64,000 nt of DNA from Kribbella rubisoli (GCF_004217145.1 NZ_SHKR01000011.1:1364001-1428000), one strand, 5' to 3'; positions 25,608 to 37,087 are shown, numbered from the stretch's first letter. Program-made: numbers and translations. The notes: generated by a model not told the origin, from the letters alone.

Positions 25608-26630
25608 TCAGACGGAGCGGGTGGCTACCAGGTCGCAGAGGGTGTCGAGGGCTTCTCGGCCGGGGCCTTCGGGGAGGGTGCTGAGGAGCTTGCGGGCGTC
25701 GGCCGCGCGGCGGCGTACGTCGTCCTCGGCTTGCTGGAAGGACGGGTGGGAGCGGAGGAGGTCCAGCGTCTCGGACAACCGTTCGTCGTCGGAGAGGTCG
25801 GAGTCCAGGAGCTCCAGCAGGCGGACGTCCTTGGGATCGGTGGGATCCGCCTGGGCGCGGAAGATCAGCACCGGGAGCGTCGGCACGCCCTCGCGGAGAT
25901 CCGTGCCGGGAGTCTTGCCTGACTGGTCGGACTCCGAGGCGATGTCGAGCAGGTCGTCGGCGAGCTGGAAGGCGACGCCGATCTCCTCGCCGAACGCGCG
26001 CAAGGACTCCTGCACCTCCTCCGAGGCACCGGCGTACCGGGCACCGAAGAGGGCGGACGTCGCGATCAGCGAACCGGTCTTGTCGGCGACCACCGACAGG
26101 TAGTGCTTCAACGGGTCCTGGCCTTCGCCGACACCCATCGTCTCGCGGATCTGGCCCTCGACCAGCCGGCCGAAGGTCCGGGCCTGGATCCGGACCGCCT
26201 CCGGCCCGAGGTCCGCGACCAGGTCCGACGCGCGGGCGAACAGCCAGTCGCCGGACAGGATCGCGACCGAGTTGTCCCACCGCGCGTTCGCGGTGGACGA
26301 GCCGCGACGCAGCGCCGCCTCGTCCATCACGTCGTCGTGGTGCAGCGTCGCGACGTGCGTGAGCTCGACGACGACCGCCGCCTTCACTACCTCGTCGGAG
26401 GCGACATCAGCGCCGAACTCGGCCCCGAGCAGCACCAGCAGCGGCCGGAACCGCTTGCCGCCGGCAACCATCACGTGCTGGGCGGCCGCAGTGACGAACG
26501 GCGCCTCGGACTGGGTCGCGTCGAGCAAGGCCTGCTCGACCCGTTCCAGCCCAGCACGAACCCGGGACTCGAGCGCCGCATCGGCGAACTCGAATCCCAG
26601 GCTCTCGGCCGGCAGCGGGGTCGGACTCAA
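25608..26630 (-). CDS. Polyprenyl diphosphate synthase (menaquinone side chain)
   Basis: A 340-residue trans-isoprenyl diphosphate synthase. The first Asp-rich motif is DDVMD (99-103) and the second is DDLLD (about 226-230); GGKRFRP (57-63) binds the diphosphate. Small residues (Ala, Thr) precede the first motif, which permits long-chain products. The gene starts at TTG 26630, overlapping the nuoN stop as TTGA, so it is the fifteenth gene of the nuo operon. That position, and menG and menJ at the other end, make synthesis of the menaquinone tail (octa- or nonaprenyl) the likely job. Downstream, 25568-25583 carries a small ACTCC/GGAGT hairpin of uncertain meaning. Confidence 0.92.
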   Translation of the reverse strand: MSPTPLPAESLGFEFADAALESRVRAGLERVEQALLDATQSEAPFVTAAAQHVMVAGGKRFRPLLVLLGAEFGADVASDEVVKAAVVVELTHVATLHHDDVMDEAALRRGSSTANARWDNSVAILSGDWLFARASDLVADLGPEAVRIQARTFGRLVEGQIRETMGVGEGQDPLKHYLSVVADKTGSLIATSALFGARYAGASEEVQESLRAFGEEIGVAFQLADDLLDIASESDQSGKTPGTDLREGVPTLPVLIFRAQADPTDPKDVRLLELLDSDLSDDERLSETLDLLRSHPSFQQAEDDVRRRAADARKLLSTLPEGPGREALDTLCDLVATRSV

Positions 26631-28216
26631 CGGATGAACTCACCAGCTCGGGCCGCCAGGTCGAGCACCGGTCCGGGAACCAGACCGAGAACCACCGTGG
26701 CAGCAAGACCCAGCGCGACCGCCGAAGTGGTCTGCCAACCCGGCAGCGCCACGTCCGGTGCGTCGGCCGGCAGGTCGGAGAAGAACATCAGCACGATCAC
26801 GCGGACGTAGAAGAACGCGGCGACCAGGCTCGACAGTACGGCGACGACGACCAGCGGCCACGCGCCGCCCGTCCACGCCGCGCTGAAGACCGCCCACTTG
26901 CCGGTGAAGCCCGCGGTCAGCGGGATGCCGGCGAACGACAGCAGGAAGAACGCGAAGATGCCGGCCAACAGCGGCGACTTCTTGCCCAGGCCCGCCCAGC
27001 GGGACAGGTGCGTCGCCTCACCGCCGGCGTCGCGCACCAGCGTGACGACGGCGAACGCGCCGATGGTCGGGAAGCCGTACGAGACCAGGTAGAACAGCAC
27101 CGCCTGGGTCGAGGTGATCCCGTTGTGTACGCCGCTGCCCGCCTGCGCGAGGCCGACGAACGCGGTCAGCAGGAAGCCTGCGTGCGCGATCGACGAGTAC
27201 GCGAGCATCCGCTTCACATCGGTCTGGGTGATCGCGACGATCGAACCGACCACCATGGTGAGGATCGCGACGATCCACATCATCGGCGCCCAGTCCCAGC
27301 GCGTGCCGCCGAGGGCCACGTAGAAGACCCGCATCAGCCCGACGAACGCGGCGATCTTGGTGCAGGCCGCCATGAAGCCGGTGACCGGCGTCGGGGCGCC
27401 CTGGTACACGTCCGGCGTCCAGGAGTGGAACGGCACGGCGCCGACCTTGAACAGCAGGCCGACACCCACCAGGCCGGTCCCGGCCAGCAGGATCGTGTCG
27501 CCGCCGGTCTGGGTGGACAGCGCGTCCGAGATCCCGCCGAGCGACATCGTGCCGGCGTACCCGTAGAGCAGCGCGATCCCGAACAGCAGGAACGCCGACG
27601 AGAACGCACCGAGCAGGAAGTACTTCATCGCGGCTTCCTGCGAGATCAGCCGGCGACGGCGCGCCAGGCCGCAGAGCAGGTACAGCGGCAGCGAGAAGAC
27701 CTCGAGCGCTACGAACAGCACCAGCAGGTCGTTCGACGAGGCGAACAGCATCATGCCGCCGACCGCGAACAGGGTCAGCGGAAAGATCTCGGTGTGCTCG
27801 ATGCGAGCCGCCGTCCCCTCCCGCTCGGCCTCGGAGCCCGGTACGGCGGCCGCCTGGCCGGCGAACGCGGACAGGCCGCCGTCGATCGAACGCTCGGCGA
27901 ACAGCAGCACACTGATCAGCGTCAGGGCCAGCAGGATGAGCCAGGTGAACAGCGCGGGGCCGTCGACCGAGATCGCACCCTGCGCGGCGATCAGCTCCTT
28001 CTTGTCGTTCATCAGGATGCCGGTCAGGACCCCGGACACGACCACGGCGACCACCGTGATCGCCAGCTGCACCAGGTGCCGCATGGGCCGCGGCAGGAAC
28101 GCCTCGACCAGGACGCCGACGCACGCCGCACCGAAGACGACGAGCAGCGGCATCAGCTCGTTGTACTCGATCTTCGGCGCCGTGAAGTCCGCCAGCGGCA
28201 GCAACATCGCGCTCAC
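26627..28216 (-). CDS. nuoN: NADH-quinone oxidoreductase subunit N
   Basis: A 529-residue antiporter-like membrane subunit of complex I with about 14 helices. AVPFHSWTPDVYQGAPTPV, near the middle, is the NuoN signature and carries the broken-helix region; charged residues for proton transfer include the Glu and Lys residues of helices 5 to 8. An N-terminal loop near residues 115-130 (FAGQAAAVPGSEAERE) is longer than in E. coli, as in other actinobacteria. GTG 28216 overlaps the nuoM stop by four bases; the TGA overlaps the TTG of the polyprenyl synthase. Confidence 0.96.
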   Translation of the reverse strand: MSAMLLPLADFTAPKIEYNELMPLLVVFGAACVGVLVEAFLPRPMRHLVQLAITVVAVVVSGVLTGILMNDKKELIAAQGAISVDGPALFTWLILLALTLISVLLFAERSIDGGLSAFAGQAAAVPGSEAEREGTAARIEHTEIFPLTLFAVGGMMLFASSNDLLVLFVALEVFSLPLYLLCGLARRRRLISQEAAMKYFLLGAFSSAFLLFGIALLYGYAGTMSLGGISDALSTQTGGDTILLAGTGLVGVGLLFKVGAVPFHSWTPDVYQGAPTPVTGFMAACTKIAAFVGLMRVFYVALGGTRWDWAPMMWIVAILTMVVGSIVAITQTDVKRMLAYSSIAHAGFLLTAFVGLAQAGSGVHNGITSTQAVLFYLVSYGFPTIGAFAVVTLVRDAGGEATHLSRWAGLGKKSPLLAGIFAFFLLSFAGIPLTAGFTGKWAVFSAAWTGGAWPLVVVAVLSSLVAAFFYVRVIVLMFFSDLPADAPDVALPGWQTTSAVALGLAATVVLGLVPGPVLDLAARAGEFIR

Positions 28217-29736
28217 TTCTGTCCCTCCGTCACGGGGATCTGCGGTGCCTTGTCGGTCACGCCGACCCGCTGCATGGTCGATTCGACCGCGGGCTTGATG
28301 ATGTCGACCACCGGCTTCGGGAAGATGCCCAGGCCGATGATCAGGATCACGAGCGGCGCGATCGCGAGCAGCTCACGCGGGTTCAGGTCTTTCAGTTTCT
28401 CGATCCCGTCGCGGACCGGACCGGTCATCGTGCGTTGGTACATCAGCAGGATGTACAGCGCGGCCAGCACGATACCGAGGACGGCGATCACCGCGATCAC
28501 CTTGTGCCGGCTGAAGGTCCCGGCCAGCACCATGAACTCGGAGATGAACGGCGACAGGCCGGGCAGCGCCAGGCTGGAGAGGCCGGCGAACAGGAACGTA
28601 CCGGCGAGCACCGGCGCCACCTTCTCGACCCCGCCGTAGTCGGCTATCCGTGCGGACCCGCGCCGGGAGATCAGGTACCCGGCGACCAGGAACAGTGCCG
28701 CGGTGGAGAGACCGTGGTTGAACATGTACAGCGTCGACCCGGTCAGGCCCTGCGACGTCAGCGCGAAGATACCCATCACGATGAAGCCGAAGTGCGAGAT
28801 CGAGGTGTACGCGATCAGTCGCTTGATATCGGTCTGCCCGATCGCCAGCAGCGCGCCGTACAGCACCGAGATCAGCGCCAGCACCATCACGACCGGGGTG
28901 GCCCACTGGGACGCGTTCGGGAACAGGCCCAGGCAGAACCGGATCATCCCGAAGGTGCCGATCTTGTCCAGGATGCCGACCAGGAGCACCGACGTACCCG
29001 GCGTCGCCTCACCGGCCGCGTCCGGCAGCCAGGTGTGGAACGGCACCATCGGCGCCTTCACCGCGAACGCGAACATGAAGCCGAGGAACAGCCAGCGCTC
29101 GGTGTTCTGGCTCATGTCCAGCTTCACCATGTCGCTCAGCAGGTACGACGGAGCGCCGTGCTTGGCCGAGACGACGTACAGGCCGACGACCGAGGCCAGC
29201 ATGAGCAGACCGCCGAGCAGCGAGTACAGCAGGAACTTGACCGCGGCGTAGGAACGCTGCGGACCGCCGAAGCCGCCGATCAGGAAGTACATCGGGATCA
29301 GCGTGGCCTCGAACAGCACGTAGAAGAGGAACACGTCGGTGGCGGCGAACACGCCGATCGACAGAGCCTCCAGGCCGAGGATCCAGGCGAAGAAGGACTT
29401 CTCCGACCAGCGGCCGTTCTGTGCGTCGTTCCAGGACGCGATGATCACGATCGGCGACAGCAGCGCGGTCAGCACCACCAGCACCACGCCGACACCGTCG
29501 AGGCCGAGCGCGTAGTGCGCGCCGAAGGCCTTGATCCAGGTGTACGTCTCGGCGTAGTCCTCGGCGCCGTTGCGGTGGTAGCCGATCGCGACGATCGCGG
29601 TCAGCACCAGCGTGACGAGCGAGAACCCGAGCGCGACCTGCTTGGCCAGCAGGCCTTTCGCCTTGGGCACCAGCATCGTCGCGATGGCCCCGACGAACGG
29701 CAGGAGCAATAACAGGGTCAGCCAACCGATGTTCAC
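28213..29736 (-). CDS. nuoM: NADH-quinone oxidoreductase subunit M
   Basis: A 507-residue antiporter-like subunit with about 14 helices. [13 protein letters not shown] provides the conserved helix-5 Glu, [14 protein letters not shown] provides the helix-7 Lys and the HTWLPDA signature, and a further Lys sits in the C-terminal half. The GTG at 29736 overlaps the nuoL stop as GTGA, and the gene's own TGA overlaps nuoN in the same way. The three antiporter subunits L, M and N lie consecutively at the distal end of the operon. Length and motifs are normal. Confidence 0.96.
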   Translation of the reverse strand: MNIGWLTLLLLLPFVGAIATMLVPKAKGLLAKQVALGFSLVTLVLTAIVAIGYHRNGAEDYAETYTWIKAFGAHYALGLDGVGVVLVVLTALLSPIVIIASWNDAQNGRWSEKSFFAWILGLEALSIGVFAATDVFLFYVLFEATLIPMYFLIGGFGGPQRSYAAVKFLLYSLLGGLLMLASVVGLYVVSAKHGAPSYLLSDMVKLDMSQNTERWLFLGFMFAFAVKAPMVPFHTWLPDAAGEATPGTSVLLVGILDKIGTFGMIRFCLGLFPNASQWATPVVMVLALISVLYGALLAIGQTDIKRLIAYTSISHFGFIVMGIFALTSQGLTGSTLYMFNHGLSTAALFLVAGYLISRRGSARIADYGGVEKVAPVLAGTFLFAGLSSLALPGLSPFISEFMVLAGTFSRHKVIAVIAVLGIVLAALYILLMYQRTMTGPVRDGIEKLKDLNPRELLAIAPLVILIIGLGIFPKPVVDIIKPAVESTMQRVGVTDKAPQIPVTEGQK

Positions 29737-31604
29737 GACAACCTCACCGCGAGGAGGGCGACGACCACGAATGCGGCGCCGAAGACCATGCTGAGTGCGT
29801 ACGAACGGACGAAGCCCGTCTGGACCCGGCGGAGCCGGCCGGACAGTCCGCCGAACAGTGCGGCCAGGCCGTTGACCAGGCCGTCGACGCCCCGGTTGTC
29901 GAGCCAGACCAGGGTCCGGGTCAGGTACTGGCCCGGACGCATGAAGAGAGCCTCGTTCAGCGCGTCGCCGTACAGGTCACGCCGCGCGAAGGTGGTGACC
30001 GGCGAGACCCGGACGGGCGCTGTGCGCGGGATGTCCCGGCGGAAGAGCATGACTCCGACGCCCGCGCCGACAAGTACCACCGCGAGGATGATCAGGCTCA
30101 TCGCCACGTCGCTGATCGGCAGCTCGGCTTCCTCGAACCCGGTCACCGGGGTCAGCCACTTCACGATCCAGTGACCGACGAAGTACAGCGCCCCGCCGAC
30201 GAGCGAGAGGATCGCCAGCACGACCAGCGCACCGGTCATCACCTTCGGGGACTCGTGCGGATGTACGTCCTCCTCCCAGCGCTTCTCGCCGAAGAAGGTC
30301 ATCATCATCAGCCGGGTCATGTAGAACGCGGTGATCCCGGCGCCGAGAAGCGCGCACAGACCGACCACCGTGTTGTCCGCGAACGCGACCTCGATGATCT
30401 TGTCCTTGCTGAAGAAGCCGGAGAACGGCGGGATGCCCAGGATCGCCAGGTAGCCGAAGGCGAAGGTGACGTAGGTGATCCGCAGGTACTTGCGCAGGGC
30501 ACCGTAGCGCCGCATGTTCACGTCGTCGTTCATGCCGTGCATGACCGATCCGGCGCCGAGGAACATGTTGGCCTTGAAGAAGCCGTGCGTGAGCAGGTGG
30601 AAGATCGCGAACACGTACCCGACTGGGCCGAGGCCGGCGGCCAGCATCATGTAGCCGATCTGGCTCATCGTCGAACCGGCCAGCGCCTTCTTGATGTCGT
30701 CCTTGGCGCAACCGATGATCGCACCGGCGAGCGCGGTGACCGTACCGACGATCACCACCGCGGTGGACGCCGCGTCGGACTGCTCGAAGATCGCGTGCGA
30801 GCGGACCACCAGGTAGACACCCGCGGTGACCATGGTCGCCGCGTGGATCAGCGCCGACACCGGGGTCGGGCCTTCCATCGCGTCCAGCAGCCACGACTGC
30901 AGCGGCACCTGCGCGGACTTACCGCAGGCCGCCAGCAGCAGCATCAGGCCGAGCAGCGTGGCCCAGGTCTTCGACAGGTGCTCGGCGCCGGCGTTCACGG
31001 TGGCGAAGGCCGACGAGCCGAACAGCGCCCACATGCTCATCACCGCGAGCGAGAGGCCGATGTCACCGACCCGGTTCACGACGAACGCCTTCTTCGCGGC
31101 GACCGCTGCCGACGTCTTGTACTGCCAGAAGCCGATCAGCAGGTACGACGCCAGACCGACGCCCTCCCAGCCGACGAAGACCAGCAGGTAGTCGGCGGCC
31201 AGCACCAGCAGCAGCATCGAGGCGATGAACAGGTTCAGGTACCCGAAGAACCGCCGCCGGCGCTCGTCGTGCTCCATGTAGCCGATCGAGTAGATGTGGA
31301 TCAGCGAACCCACACCGGTGATCAGCAGCACGAACAGGATCGACAGCGGGTCGATCAGCAGTGAGAACTCCACCTTGATCTGACCGACCGAGAACCACTC
31401 GAACAGCCGGACCGTCTCGGCCCGGTTGTCGCTGGGCTTGGCCTGCATCTGGATGAACAGGACGACGCCGAAAGCGAAGGAGATCAGCGGCGCCAGCGTG
31501 CCCAGCAGGTGACCCCATGCGTTGGTGGCCTTGCCACCGAGCAGCAGGATCGCCGCGGACACCGCCGGTACCGCGACCAGCAGCCACGTCAGCTCATGAC
31601 TCAT
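29733..31604 (-). CDS. nuoL: NADH-quinone oxidoreductase subunit L
   Basis: A 623-residue antiporter-like subunit with about 16 helices, including the long C-terminal lateral helix and anchor. [18 protein letters not shown] gives the helix-5 Glu motif, [20 protein letters not shown] the helix-7 Lys and Trp-rich signature, and [18 protein letters not shown] the central His/Lys helix. ATG 31604 has GAGGT upstream and lies 11 bases after the nuoK stop, the largest gap in the distal half of the operon. Length and motifs match NuoL of other actinobacteria. Confidence 0.96.
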   Translation of the reverse strand: MSHELTWLLVAVPAVSAAILLLGGKATNAWGHLLGTLAPLISFAFGVVLFIQMQAKPSDNRAETVRLFEWFSVGQIKVEFSLLIDPLSILFVLLITGVGSLIHIYSIGYMEHDERRRRFFGYLNLFIASMLLLVLAADYLLVFVGWEGVGLASYLLIGFWQYKTSAAVAAKKAFVVNRVGDIGLSLAVMSMWALFGSSAFATVNAGAEHLSKTWATLLGLMLLLAACGKSAQVPLQSWLLDAMEGPTPVSALIHAATMVTAGVYLVVRSHAIFEQSDAASTAVVIVGTVTALAGAIIGCAKDDIKKALAGSTMSQIGYMMLAAGLGPVGYVFAIFHLLTHGFFKANMFLGAGSVMHGMNDDVNMRRYGALRKYLRITYVTFAFGYLAILGIPPFSGFFSKDKIIEVAFADNTVVGLCALLGAGITAFYMTRLMMMTFFGEKRWEEDVHPHESPKVMTGALVVLAILSLVGGALYFVGHWIVKWLTPVTGFEEAELPISDVAMSLIILAVVLVGAGVGVMLFRRDIPRTAPVRVSPVTTFARRDLYGDALNEALFMRPGQYLTRTLVWLDNRGVDGLVNGLAALFGGLSGRLRRVQTGFVRSYALSMVFGAAFVVVALLAVRLS

Positions 31605-31615
31605 CGGTGCTTACC

Positions 31616-31915
31616 TCAGTACTTGAGCAGGTTGGCGTCGTCGACCGAGGCCGAGCGACGGGTGCGGAAGATGGCCATGATGATCGCCAGCCCGATCACG
31701 ACCTCGGCCGCGGCCACCACCATCACGAAGAAGGCAGCGATCTGACCGTCGAGGTTGCCGTGCTGACGGGCGAAGCTGACGAACGCGAGGTTGGTCGCGT
31801 TCAGCATCAGTTCGACGCACATGAAGACGACGATCGCGTTCCGGCGTACCAGCACGCCGAGCGCGCCGATACTGAAAAGGATCGCCGCGAGCACGATGTA
31901 CGGCTCGGTGCTCAT
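31616..31915 (-). CDS. nuoK: NADH-quinone oxidoreductase subunit K
   Basis: A 99-residue three-helix subunit. [14 protein letters not shown] carries the essential Glu of helix 2 and [13 protein letters not shown] the Glu of helix 3, both part of the proton path linking the quinone site to the antiporters. ATG 31915 overlaps the nuoJ stop as ATGA. Size is standard for NuoK. Confidence 0.95.
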   Translation of the reverse strand: MSTEPYIVLAAILFSIGALGVLVRRNAIVVFMCVELMLNATNLAFVSFARQHGNLDGQIAAFFVMVVAAAEVVIGLAIIMAIFRTRRSASVDDANLLKY

Positions 31916-32712
31916 TTCTTCGCCCCTTCGTCGTAGTCGTCGCCCGCGTCGAGCTTGCGGACCTCGTCGACGTCCGCGCGCTCCTCGGTTTCGGGGAACA
32001 CGGTGCCACGTGCCTGGAGTACGCGCGAAACCGAGGTCGGTGCGATCGACCCGTCCGGCAGCAGCGCCGGCGTGTCGACGGCGTTGTGCCGGGCCAGTAC
32101 GCCAGGAGTCGGCAGCGGACCCGGGTGGATGCCCTGCTCGGCGTACTTGCGGATCCGCTCCTCGGCGTGGTCGCGCTGCGTCTTCTTCTTGGTCAGCCGC
32201 TCGCGGTGGGCCAGCATCATCGCGCCCATCGCCGCGGTGATCAGCAGCGCGGAGGTGACCTCGAACGCCCAGACGTACTTGCCGAACAGCAGCGCGGCGA
32301 TCGCCTTCGGGTTCCCGTCCGGCTGCGCGTCGCCCAGCCCGGTCGGGTGCCCGAACGTCGCGTTGCCGACCGCGGCGAGCAGCAGGACGCCGAACGCGAT
32401 GAACGCGATCGAGGCCAGCAGCCGCTGACCGCGGATCGTCTCCACCAGCGAGTCGGACGCGTCGACGCCGACCAGCATCAGCACGAACAGGAACAGCATC
32501 AGGATCGCGCCGGTGTAGACGATGATCTGTACGGCGAACAGGAACGGCGCGTCCTGCGCGGCGTACTGCACCGCGAGGCAGATCATCACGGTCGCGAGCA
32601 GCAGCGCCGAGTGCACCGCCTTGCGGACCAGCACCATGCCGATCGCGGCCAGGATCATCACCGGGGCCAGCATCCAGAACGCGACCTGCGGTCCGGTAAC
32701 CAGGCTGATCAC
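31912..32712 (-). CDS. nuoJ: NADH-quinone oxidoreductase subunit J
   Basis: A 266-residue membrane subunit. The first 170 residues contain five helices with the NuoJ signature [15 protein letters not shown] in helix 3, which includes the pi-bulge Tyr. The last 95 residues (after [11 protein letters not shown]) form a hydrophilic, charged tail absent from E. coli NuoJ but usual in actinobacteria. GTG 32712 overlaps the nuoI stop by four bases. Membrane arm, next to NuoK and NuoH. Confidence 0.95.
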   Translation of the reverse strand: MISLVTGPQVAFWMLAPVMILAAIGMVLVRKAVHSALLLATVMICLAVQYAAQDAPFLFAVQIIVYTGAILMLFLFVLMLVGVDASDSLVETIRGQRLLASIAFIAFGVLLLAAVGNATFGHPTGLGDAQPDGNPKAIAALLFGKYVWAFEVTSALLITAAMGAMMLAHRERLTKKKTQRDHAEERIRKYAEQGIHPGPLPTPGVLARHNAVDTPALLPDGSIAPTSVSRVLQARGTVFPETEERADVDEVRKLDAGDDYDEGAKK

Positions 32713-33257
32713 TTCGCGTCACTCCCCTCGGCCGGTACGGCGGCACCGGTCAGACCGAGGTAGTAGTCCTTCTCGGTCGCGCCGAGCTGCATGTCGTGCG
32801 GCGGCTCCTGCATCCCCGGGAGCAGCGGCGCCAGCAGGTCCTTCTTCTCGTAGATGAGGGACTCGCGGCTGGTGTCGGCCAGCTCGTACTCGTTGGTCAT
32901 CGTGAGTGCCCGGGTCGGGCAGGCCTCGATGCACAGACCGCAGAGGATGCAGCGCAGGTAGTTGATCTGGTAGACGCGCCCGTACCGCTCACCGGGCGAC
33001 ATCCGGCCGCCCTCGGTGTTGTCGGCGCCCTCGACGTAGATCGCGTCCGCGGGGCAGGCCCACGCGCACAGCTCACAGCCGATGCACTTCTCCAGCCCGT
33101 CCGGCCAGCGGTTCAGCTGGTGCCGGCCGTGGAAGCGCGGTGCGGTCGGCTTCTTCTCGAACGGGTACTGCTCGGTGAACACCTTCCGGAACATCGTCCG
33201 GAAGGTGACCCCGAACCCGGCTACCGGGTCCCAGAGGGACTCTTTGACACTAGCCAC
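32709..33257 (-). CDS. nuoI: NADH-quinone oxidoreductase subunit I
   Basis: A 182-residue peripheral subunit holding clusters N6a and N6b. The two 4Fe-4S motifs are [12 protein letters not shown] and [15 protein letters not shown] 33257 is chosen because AAGGAAGG lies five bases upstream and the protein then begins just before the conserved amphipathic helix; it overlaps the end of nuoH by 8 bases. Longer in-frame upstream codons are out-of-frame nuoH sequence. Confidence 0.95.
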   Translation of the reverse strand: MASVKESLWDPVAGFGVTFRTMFRKVFTEQYPFEKKPTAPRFHGRHQLNRWPDGLEKCIGCELCAWACPADAIYVEGADNTEGGRMSPGERYGRVYQINYLRCILCGLCIEACPTRALTMTNEYELADTSRESLIYEKKDLLAPLLPGMQEPPHDMQLGATEKDYYLGLTGAAVPAEGSDAK

Positions 33258-34575
33258 GGCTGCCTTCCTTGCTCCGGATGTCAGTCTCGCTTCGGCCCGC
33301 CGTGCCGGCGAGCGGTGGGGGGACCGGGAAGCCGCCGGCGAAGGCGTCGAACTCCTTGCCGTCGGCAACCTCAGGCTTGTCTTCGTCCTTCGGCTTCTGC
33401 GGGACGAACATGCTCACGACCGCGATCACCAGCACCACGGCGGCCGCGACCAGCAGCGTCGTCCGGCTGAAGTTGGTCTCCCGGCCGACCGCGCGAACGG
33501 TGGCGACCAGCAAGATCCAGGCCAGCGAGATCGGGATCAGGATCTTCCAGCCGAGCTTCATGAACTGGTCGTAGCGCAGCCGCGGCAGCGTTCCGCGCAG
33601 CCAGATGTAGAAGAAGATGAAGCCCATCAGCTTGCCCATGAACCACAGCACCGGCCAGTAGCCGGAGTTCGCGCCGTCCCAGAGCGAGATCGGCCACGGG
33701 GCCCGCCAGCCGCCCAGGAACAGTGTGGTGGCCAGTGCGGACACGGTCGCCATGTTGATGTACTCCGCCAGGAAGAACATCGCGTACTTGATCGAGGAGT
33801 ACTCGGTCAGGAAGCCGGCCACCAGCTCGCCCTCGGCCTCGGGCAGGTCGAACGGCGCCCGGTTGGTCTCGCCGACCATCGAGATCACGTAGATCACGAA
33901 CGACGGGAACAACAAGAACGCGTACCACCCGGGCAGCGGGATCGCCGCCCCGAACCAGTGCACGGTCTGGTGCGACTGCGCCGCCACGATCTCCGAGGTG
34001 GACATCGAGCCGGCGAACAGGAACACGGTCACCAGGGCCAGGCCCATGCCGACCTCGTAGGAGATCATCTGCGCGCTGGACCGCAGGCCGCCGAGCAGCG
34101 AGTAGGTCGAGTTCGACGACCAGCCGCCGAGCACGATGCCGTAGATGCCGATCGAGGCGACCGCCATCACGTACAGCACCGAGACCGGCAGGTCGGTCAG
34201 CTGCAGCCGGGTGTAGGTGTCGGTCCAGGGGATCCTCACCGTCGGCCCGAACGGAATCACCGCGAAGGTCAGGAAGGCCGGTACGGCGACGATCGCGGGC
34301 GCCAGGACGAAGACGAGCCGGTCGACGCCCTTCGGCATCAGGTCTTCCTTGAGCATCAGCTTGACGCCGTCGGCCAGCGACTGCAGCAGACCGAAGGGTC
34401 CGTGCACGTTCGGCCCGATCCGGTGCTGCATCCGGGCCACGACCCGGCGCTCCCACCAGATGTTGAACAGCGTCAGCACCACGAGGAAGACGAAGATGAA
34501 GAGAACCTTGATGAGGATGACCCACCAAGGATCGTGCCCGACCCCCGCATCCGGCACGGCAAGTGGGATTGTCAT
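33250..34575 (-). CDS. nuoH: NADH-quinone oxidoreductase subunit H
   Basis: A 441-residue membrane subunit with eight or nine helices that forms the quinone chamber floor. Signatures are [17 protein letters not shown] (first cytoplasmic loop), [14 protein letters not shown] and [20 protein letters not shown] (Glu-rich loop). The C-terminus has a 50-residue hydrophilic extension typical of actinobacteria. ATG 34575 follows GAGGA by six bases; both the start codon and this ribosome site lie inside a 44-base inverted repeat (34568-34611). An in-frame ATG at 34605 in the other arm would add ten residues. A 73-base gap to nuoG is the largest inside the operon. Confidence 0.95.
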   Translation of the reverse strand: MTIPLAVPDAGVGHDPWWVILIKVLFIFVFLVVLTLFNIWWERRVVARMQHRIGPNVHGPFGLLQSLADGVKLMLKEDLMPKGVDRLVFVLAPAIVAVPAFLTFAVIPFGPTVRIPWTDTYTRLQLTDLPVSVLYVMAVASIGIYGIVLGGWSSNSTYSLLGGLRSSAQMISYEVGMGLALVTVFLFAGSMSTSEIVAAQSHQTVHWFGAAIPLPGWYAFLLFPSFVIYVISMVGETNRAPFDLPEAEGELVAGFLTEYSSIKYAMFFLAEYINMATVSALATTLFLGGWRAPWPISLWDGANSGYWPVLWFMGKLMGFIFFYIWLRGTLPRLRYDQFMKLGWKILIPISLAWILLVATVRAVGRETNFSRTTLLVAAAVVLVIAVVSMFVPQKPKDEDKPEVADGKEFDAFAGGFPVPPPLAGTAGRSETDIRSKEGSRG

Positions 34576-34611
34576 GCGCGTCCTCGCTTCGCTCCGGGCG
34601 CGCATGACAAT
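34568..34611 (-). promoter_or_regulatory. Hairpin enclosing the nuoH start codon
   Basis: ATTGTCATGCGCG (34568-34580) and its exact complement (34599-34611) form a 13-bp stem with an 18-base loop. In the mRNA the arm nearest the gene contains the nuoH ATG, and the loop contains the GAGGA ribosome site within GAGCGAAGCGAGGA. Folding would limit nuoH initiation. Confidence 0.6.
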
Positions 34612-34629
34612 CTTGTGCTGCGCCTGATG

Positions 34630-34652
34630 ATGAACTCGCTGCGCTCGTTCAT
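34630..34652 (-). promoter_or_regulatory. Second small hairpin at the nuoG stop codon
   Basis: ATGAAC (34630-34635) and GTTCAT (34647-34652) flank an 11-base loop. On the minus strand the loop reads GAGCGCAGCGA, nearly the same as the loop of the nuoH hairpin (GAGCGAAGCGA). The stem includes the nuoG TGA. Confidence 0.45.
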
Positions 34653-37087
34653 GAGTTCCCTCCGGCGATCGTCACGATCGAGCCATGGTCTGCGTGCAAT
34701 GACCGGCGGACGTGGGAGTCGGCCGAGTTCGTCGGCAGCCAGACCACGTTGTCGGTCATCGGGGTGATCACGACCGGCAGCCGGATGCTTCCGGCGTCGG
34801 TGCTCACCACCAGCTCGTCACCGTCGGCGACACCGACCCGGCGCGCGGTGGTGAGCGAGACCCGCGCGACCGGCGTACGGGCGGTCGCGGTCAGGTGCGG
34901 CTCACCGTCGCAGGCCCGGCTGTCGTCGATCAGCATCCGCCAAGTCGCGAGCCGGGTGGAGTCGAACGCACCGAGCGCCGGAGCGGCCTGGTACGTCGGC
35001 TCCTGCGCGCGGTCGCCGTCCCAGCGGCCGAGCTCGTCGAACTCGCGCTTGGCGGCTTCCGGCGTACCGAACCCGATCGAGCGGCCCATCTCCTGCGCCA
35101 GCGCGGCCAGCGCGCGGACGTCCGGCATCGCGGTCTGCACCTTGAGCACGACCGGGAACGACCGCTCGCGGCCCTCCCAGTTCACGAAGGTGCCGGACTT
35201 CTCCACCGGCGGTACGACGGGGAAAACCACGTCGGCGTACTCGGTCACCTGGGAGTTGCGGACCTCGAAGCTGACCACGAACGGCGCCGCCTCGAGCGCG
35301 GCCAGCGCCGCGGCCGGGTCGGGCAGGTCGTCGATCTCGACACCCGCGACCACCAGCGCCTGCAGCGATCCGGCGGCGGCGAGGATCTCGGTCAGGTCCT
35401 TGCCGGTCTCACCCGGCAGGTGGTCCACGCCCCACGCGGCCTGCAGGTCGACCCGCGCCTGCGGGTCGCTCACCAGCCGGCCACCGGGCAGCAGACCCGG
35501 CAGGCATCCGGCCTCGAGCGCGCTCCGGTCACCCGCACGGCGCGGGATCCAGGCCAGCTGCGCACCCGTGTCGAGCGCCAGCCGCAGTGCGGCCGAGTAC
35601 CCGCCCGGGACGCTCGCCAGCCGCTCGCCGACGACGATGATCGAGTCCGCGCCGAGCGCGGCCCGGGCAGCTGCCCCGGCCTCACCGGCGTTGCCGAGAT
35701 CACCGAGTACGGCGGCCTCGGTGCCCGGCGACGTCAGTACGGCGACGCCGTCCAGCTTCTCGATGCCTCGCGAGCGGTGCGCCGCGACCGTGAACACCTT
35801 GGTCCCGTGCGCCCGGACGCCCTTGCGGACCCGGAGGAAGACCGACGGGGCCTCCTCCTCGGGCTCGAACCCGGCGAACAGTACGGAGCCGGCGTTCTCC
35901 AGGTCGGTGAACGTCGTACCCAGGCCGGTGCCGGCCACCGCGGCGGCGAGGAAGTCCGCCTCCTCCGCGGAGTGCGGCCGGGCCCGGAAGTCGATGTCGT
36001 TGCTGCCGAGTGCGACCCGCGCGAACTTCGAGTACGCGTAGGCGTCCTCGAGGGTCAGCCGGCCGCCGGTCAGCACCGCCGCGTTGCCGCGGGCCGCGTT
36101 CAGCTTCTCGGCCGCGAAGGTCAGCGCCTCGGGCCAGGACGCGGGCCGCAGCTCGCCGTCCTCGCGGATCATCGGGTGGGTCAGCCGGTCGCCGGTGTTC
36201 GCGTACTGGAACGCGAACCGGTCCTTGTCGGAGATCCACTCCTCGTTGACCTGCGGGTCGTCGCCGGCCAGCCGGCGCATCACCTTGCCACGCCGGTAGT
36301 CGATCCGGATCGCCGCACCGGACGCGTCGTGCTCGGCCACCGACGGCACCGACACCAGGTCGAACGGCCGCGAGCGGAAGCGGTACGCCGCACTCGTCAG
36401 CGCACCGACCGGGCAGATCTGGATCGTGTTGCCGGAGAAGTAGCTCTCGAAGGGCTCCTTCTCGTAGATGCCGACCTGCTGCAGCGCGCCGCGCTCGATC
36501 AACGCGATGAACGGGTCACCGGCGATCTGCTCGGAGAACCGGGTGCAGCGCGCGCAGAGGATGCAGCGCTCGCGGTCCAGCAGCACCTCGGCCGAGATGT
36601 TGATCGGCTTCGGGTAGGTCCGCTTGATCCCGTGCGACTCATGGAACCGGGACTCGCCGCCGCCGTTGGACATCGCCTGGTTCTGCAGCGGGCACTCGCC
36701 GCCCTTGTCGCAGACCGGGCAGTCCAGCGGGTGGTTGATCAGCAGGAACTCCATGTTCCCGTGCTGTGCCTTGTCGGCCACCGGCGAGCTCACCTGGGTG
36801 CGGATCACCATGCCGTCGGCCACCGTCAGCGTGCAGGACGCCTGCGGCTTGGGCATACCCCGGCCGTTACCGGCGTCGGTGACCTCGACCAGGCACTGCC
36901 GGCAGGCGCCGACCGGGTCGAGCAGCGGGTGGTCGCAGAACCGCGGGATCTGGATCCCGATCTGCTCGGCGGCCCGGATCGCCAGGCTGTTCTTCGGAAC
37001 CTTGACCTCGATGTCGTCGATGGTCACGGTGACCAGGTCGGTCCGCTCCACCTCCGACCCGGCCGGCGGGTTCGCTTGGATCGTCAT
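34649..37087 (-). CDS. nuoG: NADH-quinone oxidoreductase subunit G
   Basis: An 812-residue iron-sulfur subunit. The N-terminal [2Fe-2S] domain includes [10 protein letters not shown], the His-Cys3 4Fe-4S motif is [17 protein letters not shown], and a ferredoxin-like pair follows with [13 protein letters not shown] and CPVGAL. The remaining 550 residues form a molybdopterin-oxidoreductase-like domain without cofactor, more divergent and Ala-rich. ATG 37087 overlaps the nuoF stop as ATGA. Downstream, 73 bases with two hairpins separate it from nuoH, a natural boundary between the peripheral-arm genes (B-G) and the membrane-arm genes. Confidence 0.96.
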   Translation of the reverse strand: MTIQANPPAGSEVERTDLVTVTIDDIEVKVPKNSLAIRAAEQIGIQIPRFCDHPLLDPVGACRQCLVEVTDAGNGRGMPKPQASCTLTVADGMVIRTQVSSPVADKAQHGNMEFLLINHPLDCPVCDKGGECPLQNQAMSNGGGESRFHESHGIKRTYPKPINISAEVLLDRERCILCARCTRFSEQIAGDPFIALIERGALQQVGIYEKEPFESYFSGNTIQICPVGALTSAAYRFRSRPFDLVSVPSVAEHDASGAAIRIDYRRGKVMRRLAGDDPQVNEEWISDKDRFAFQYANTGDRLTHPMIREDGELRPASWPEALTFAAEKLNAARGNAAVLTGGRLTLEDAYAYSKFARVALGSNDIDFRARPHSAEEADFLAAAVAGTGLGTTFTDLENAGSVLFAGFEPEEEAPSVFLRVRKGVRAHGTKVFTVAAHRSRGIEKLDGVAVLTSPGTEAAVLGDLGNAGEAGAAARAALGADSIIVVGERLASVPGGYSAALRLALDTGAQLAWIPRRAGDRSALEAGCLPGLLPGGRLVSDPQARVDLQAAWGVDHLPGETGKDLTEILAAAGSLQALVVAGVEIDDLPDPAAALAALEAAPFVVSFEVRNSQVTEYADVVFPVVPPVEKSGTFVNWEGRERSFPVVLKVQTAMPDVRALAALAQEMGRSIGFGTPEAAKREFDELGRWDGDRAQEPTYQAAPALGAFDSTRLATWRMLIDDSRACDGEPHLTATARTPVARVSLTTARRVGVADGDELVVSTDAGSIRLPVVITPMTDNVVWLPTNSADSHVRRSLHADHGSIVTIAGGNS

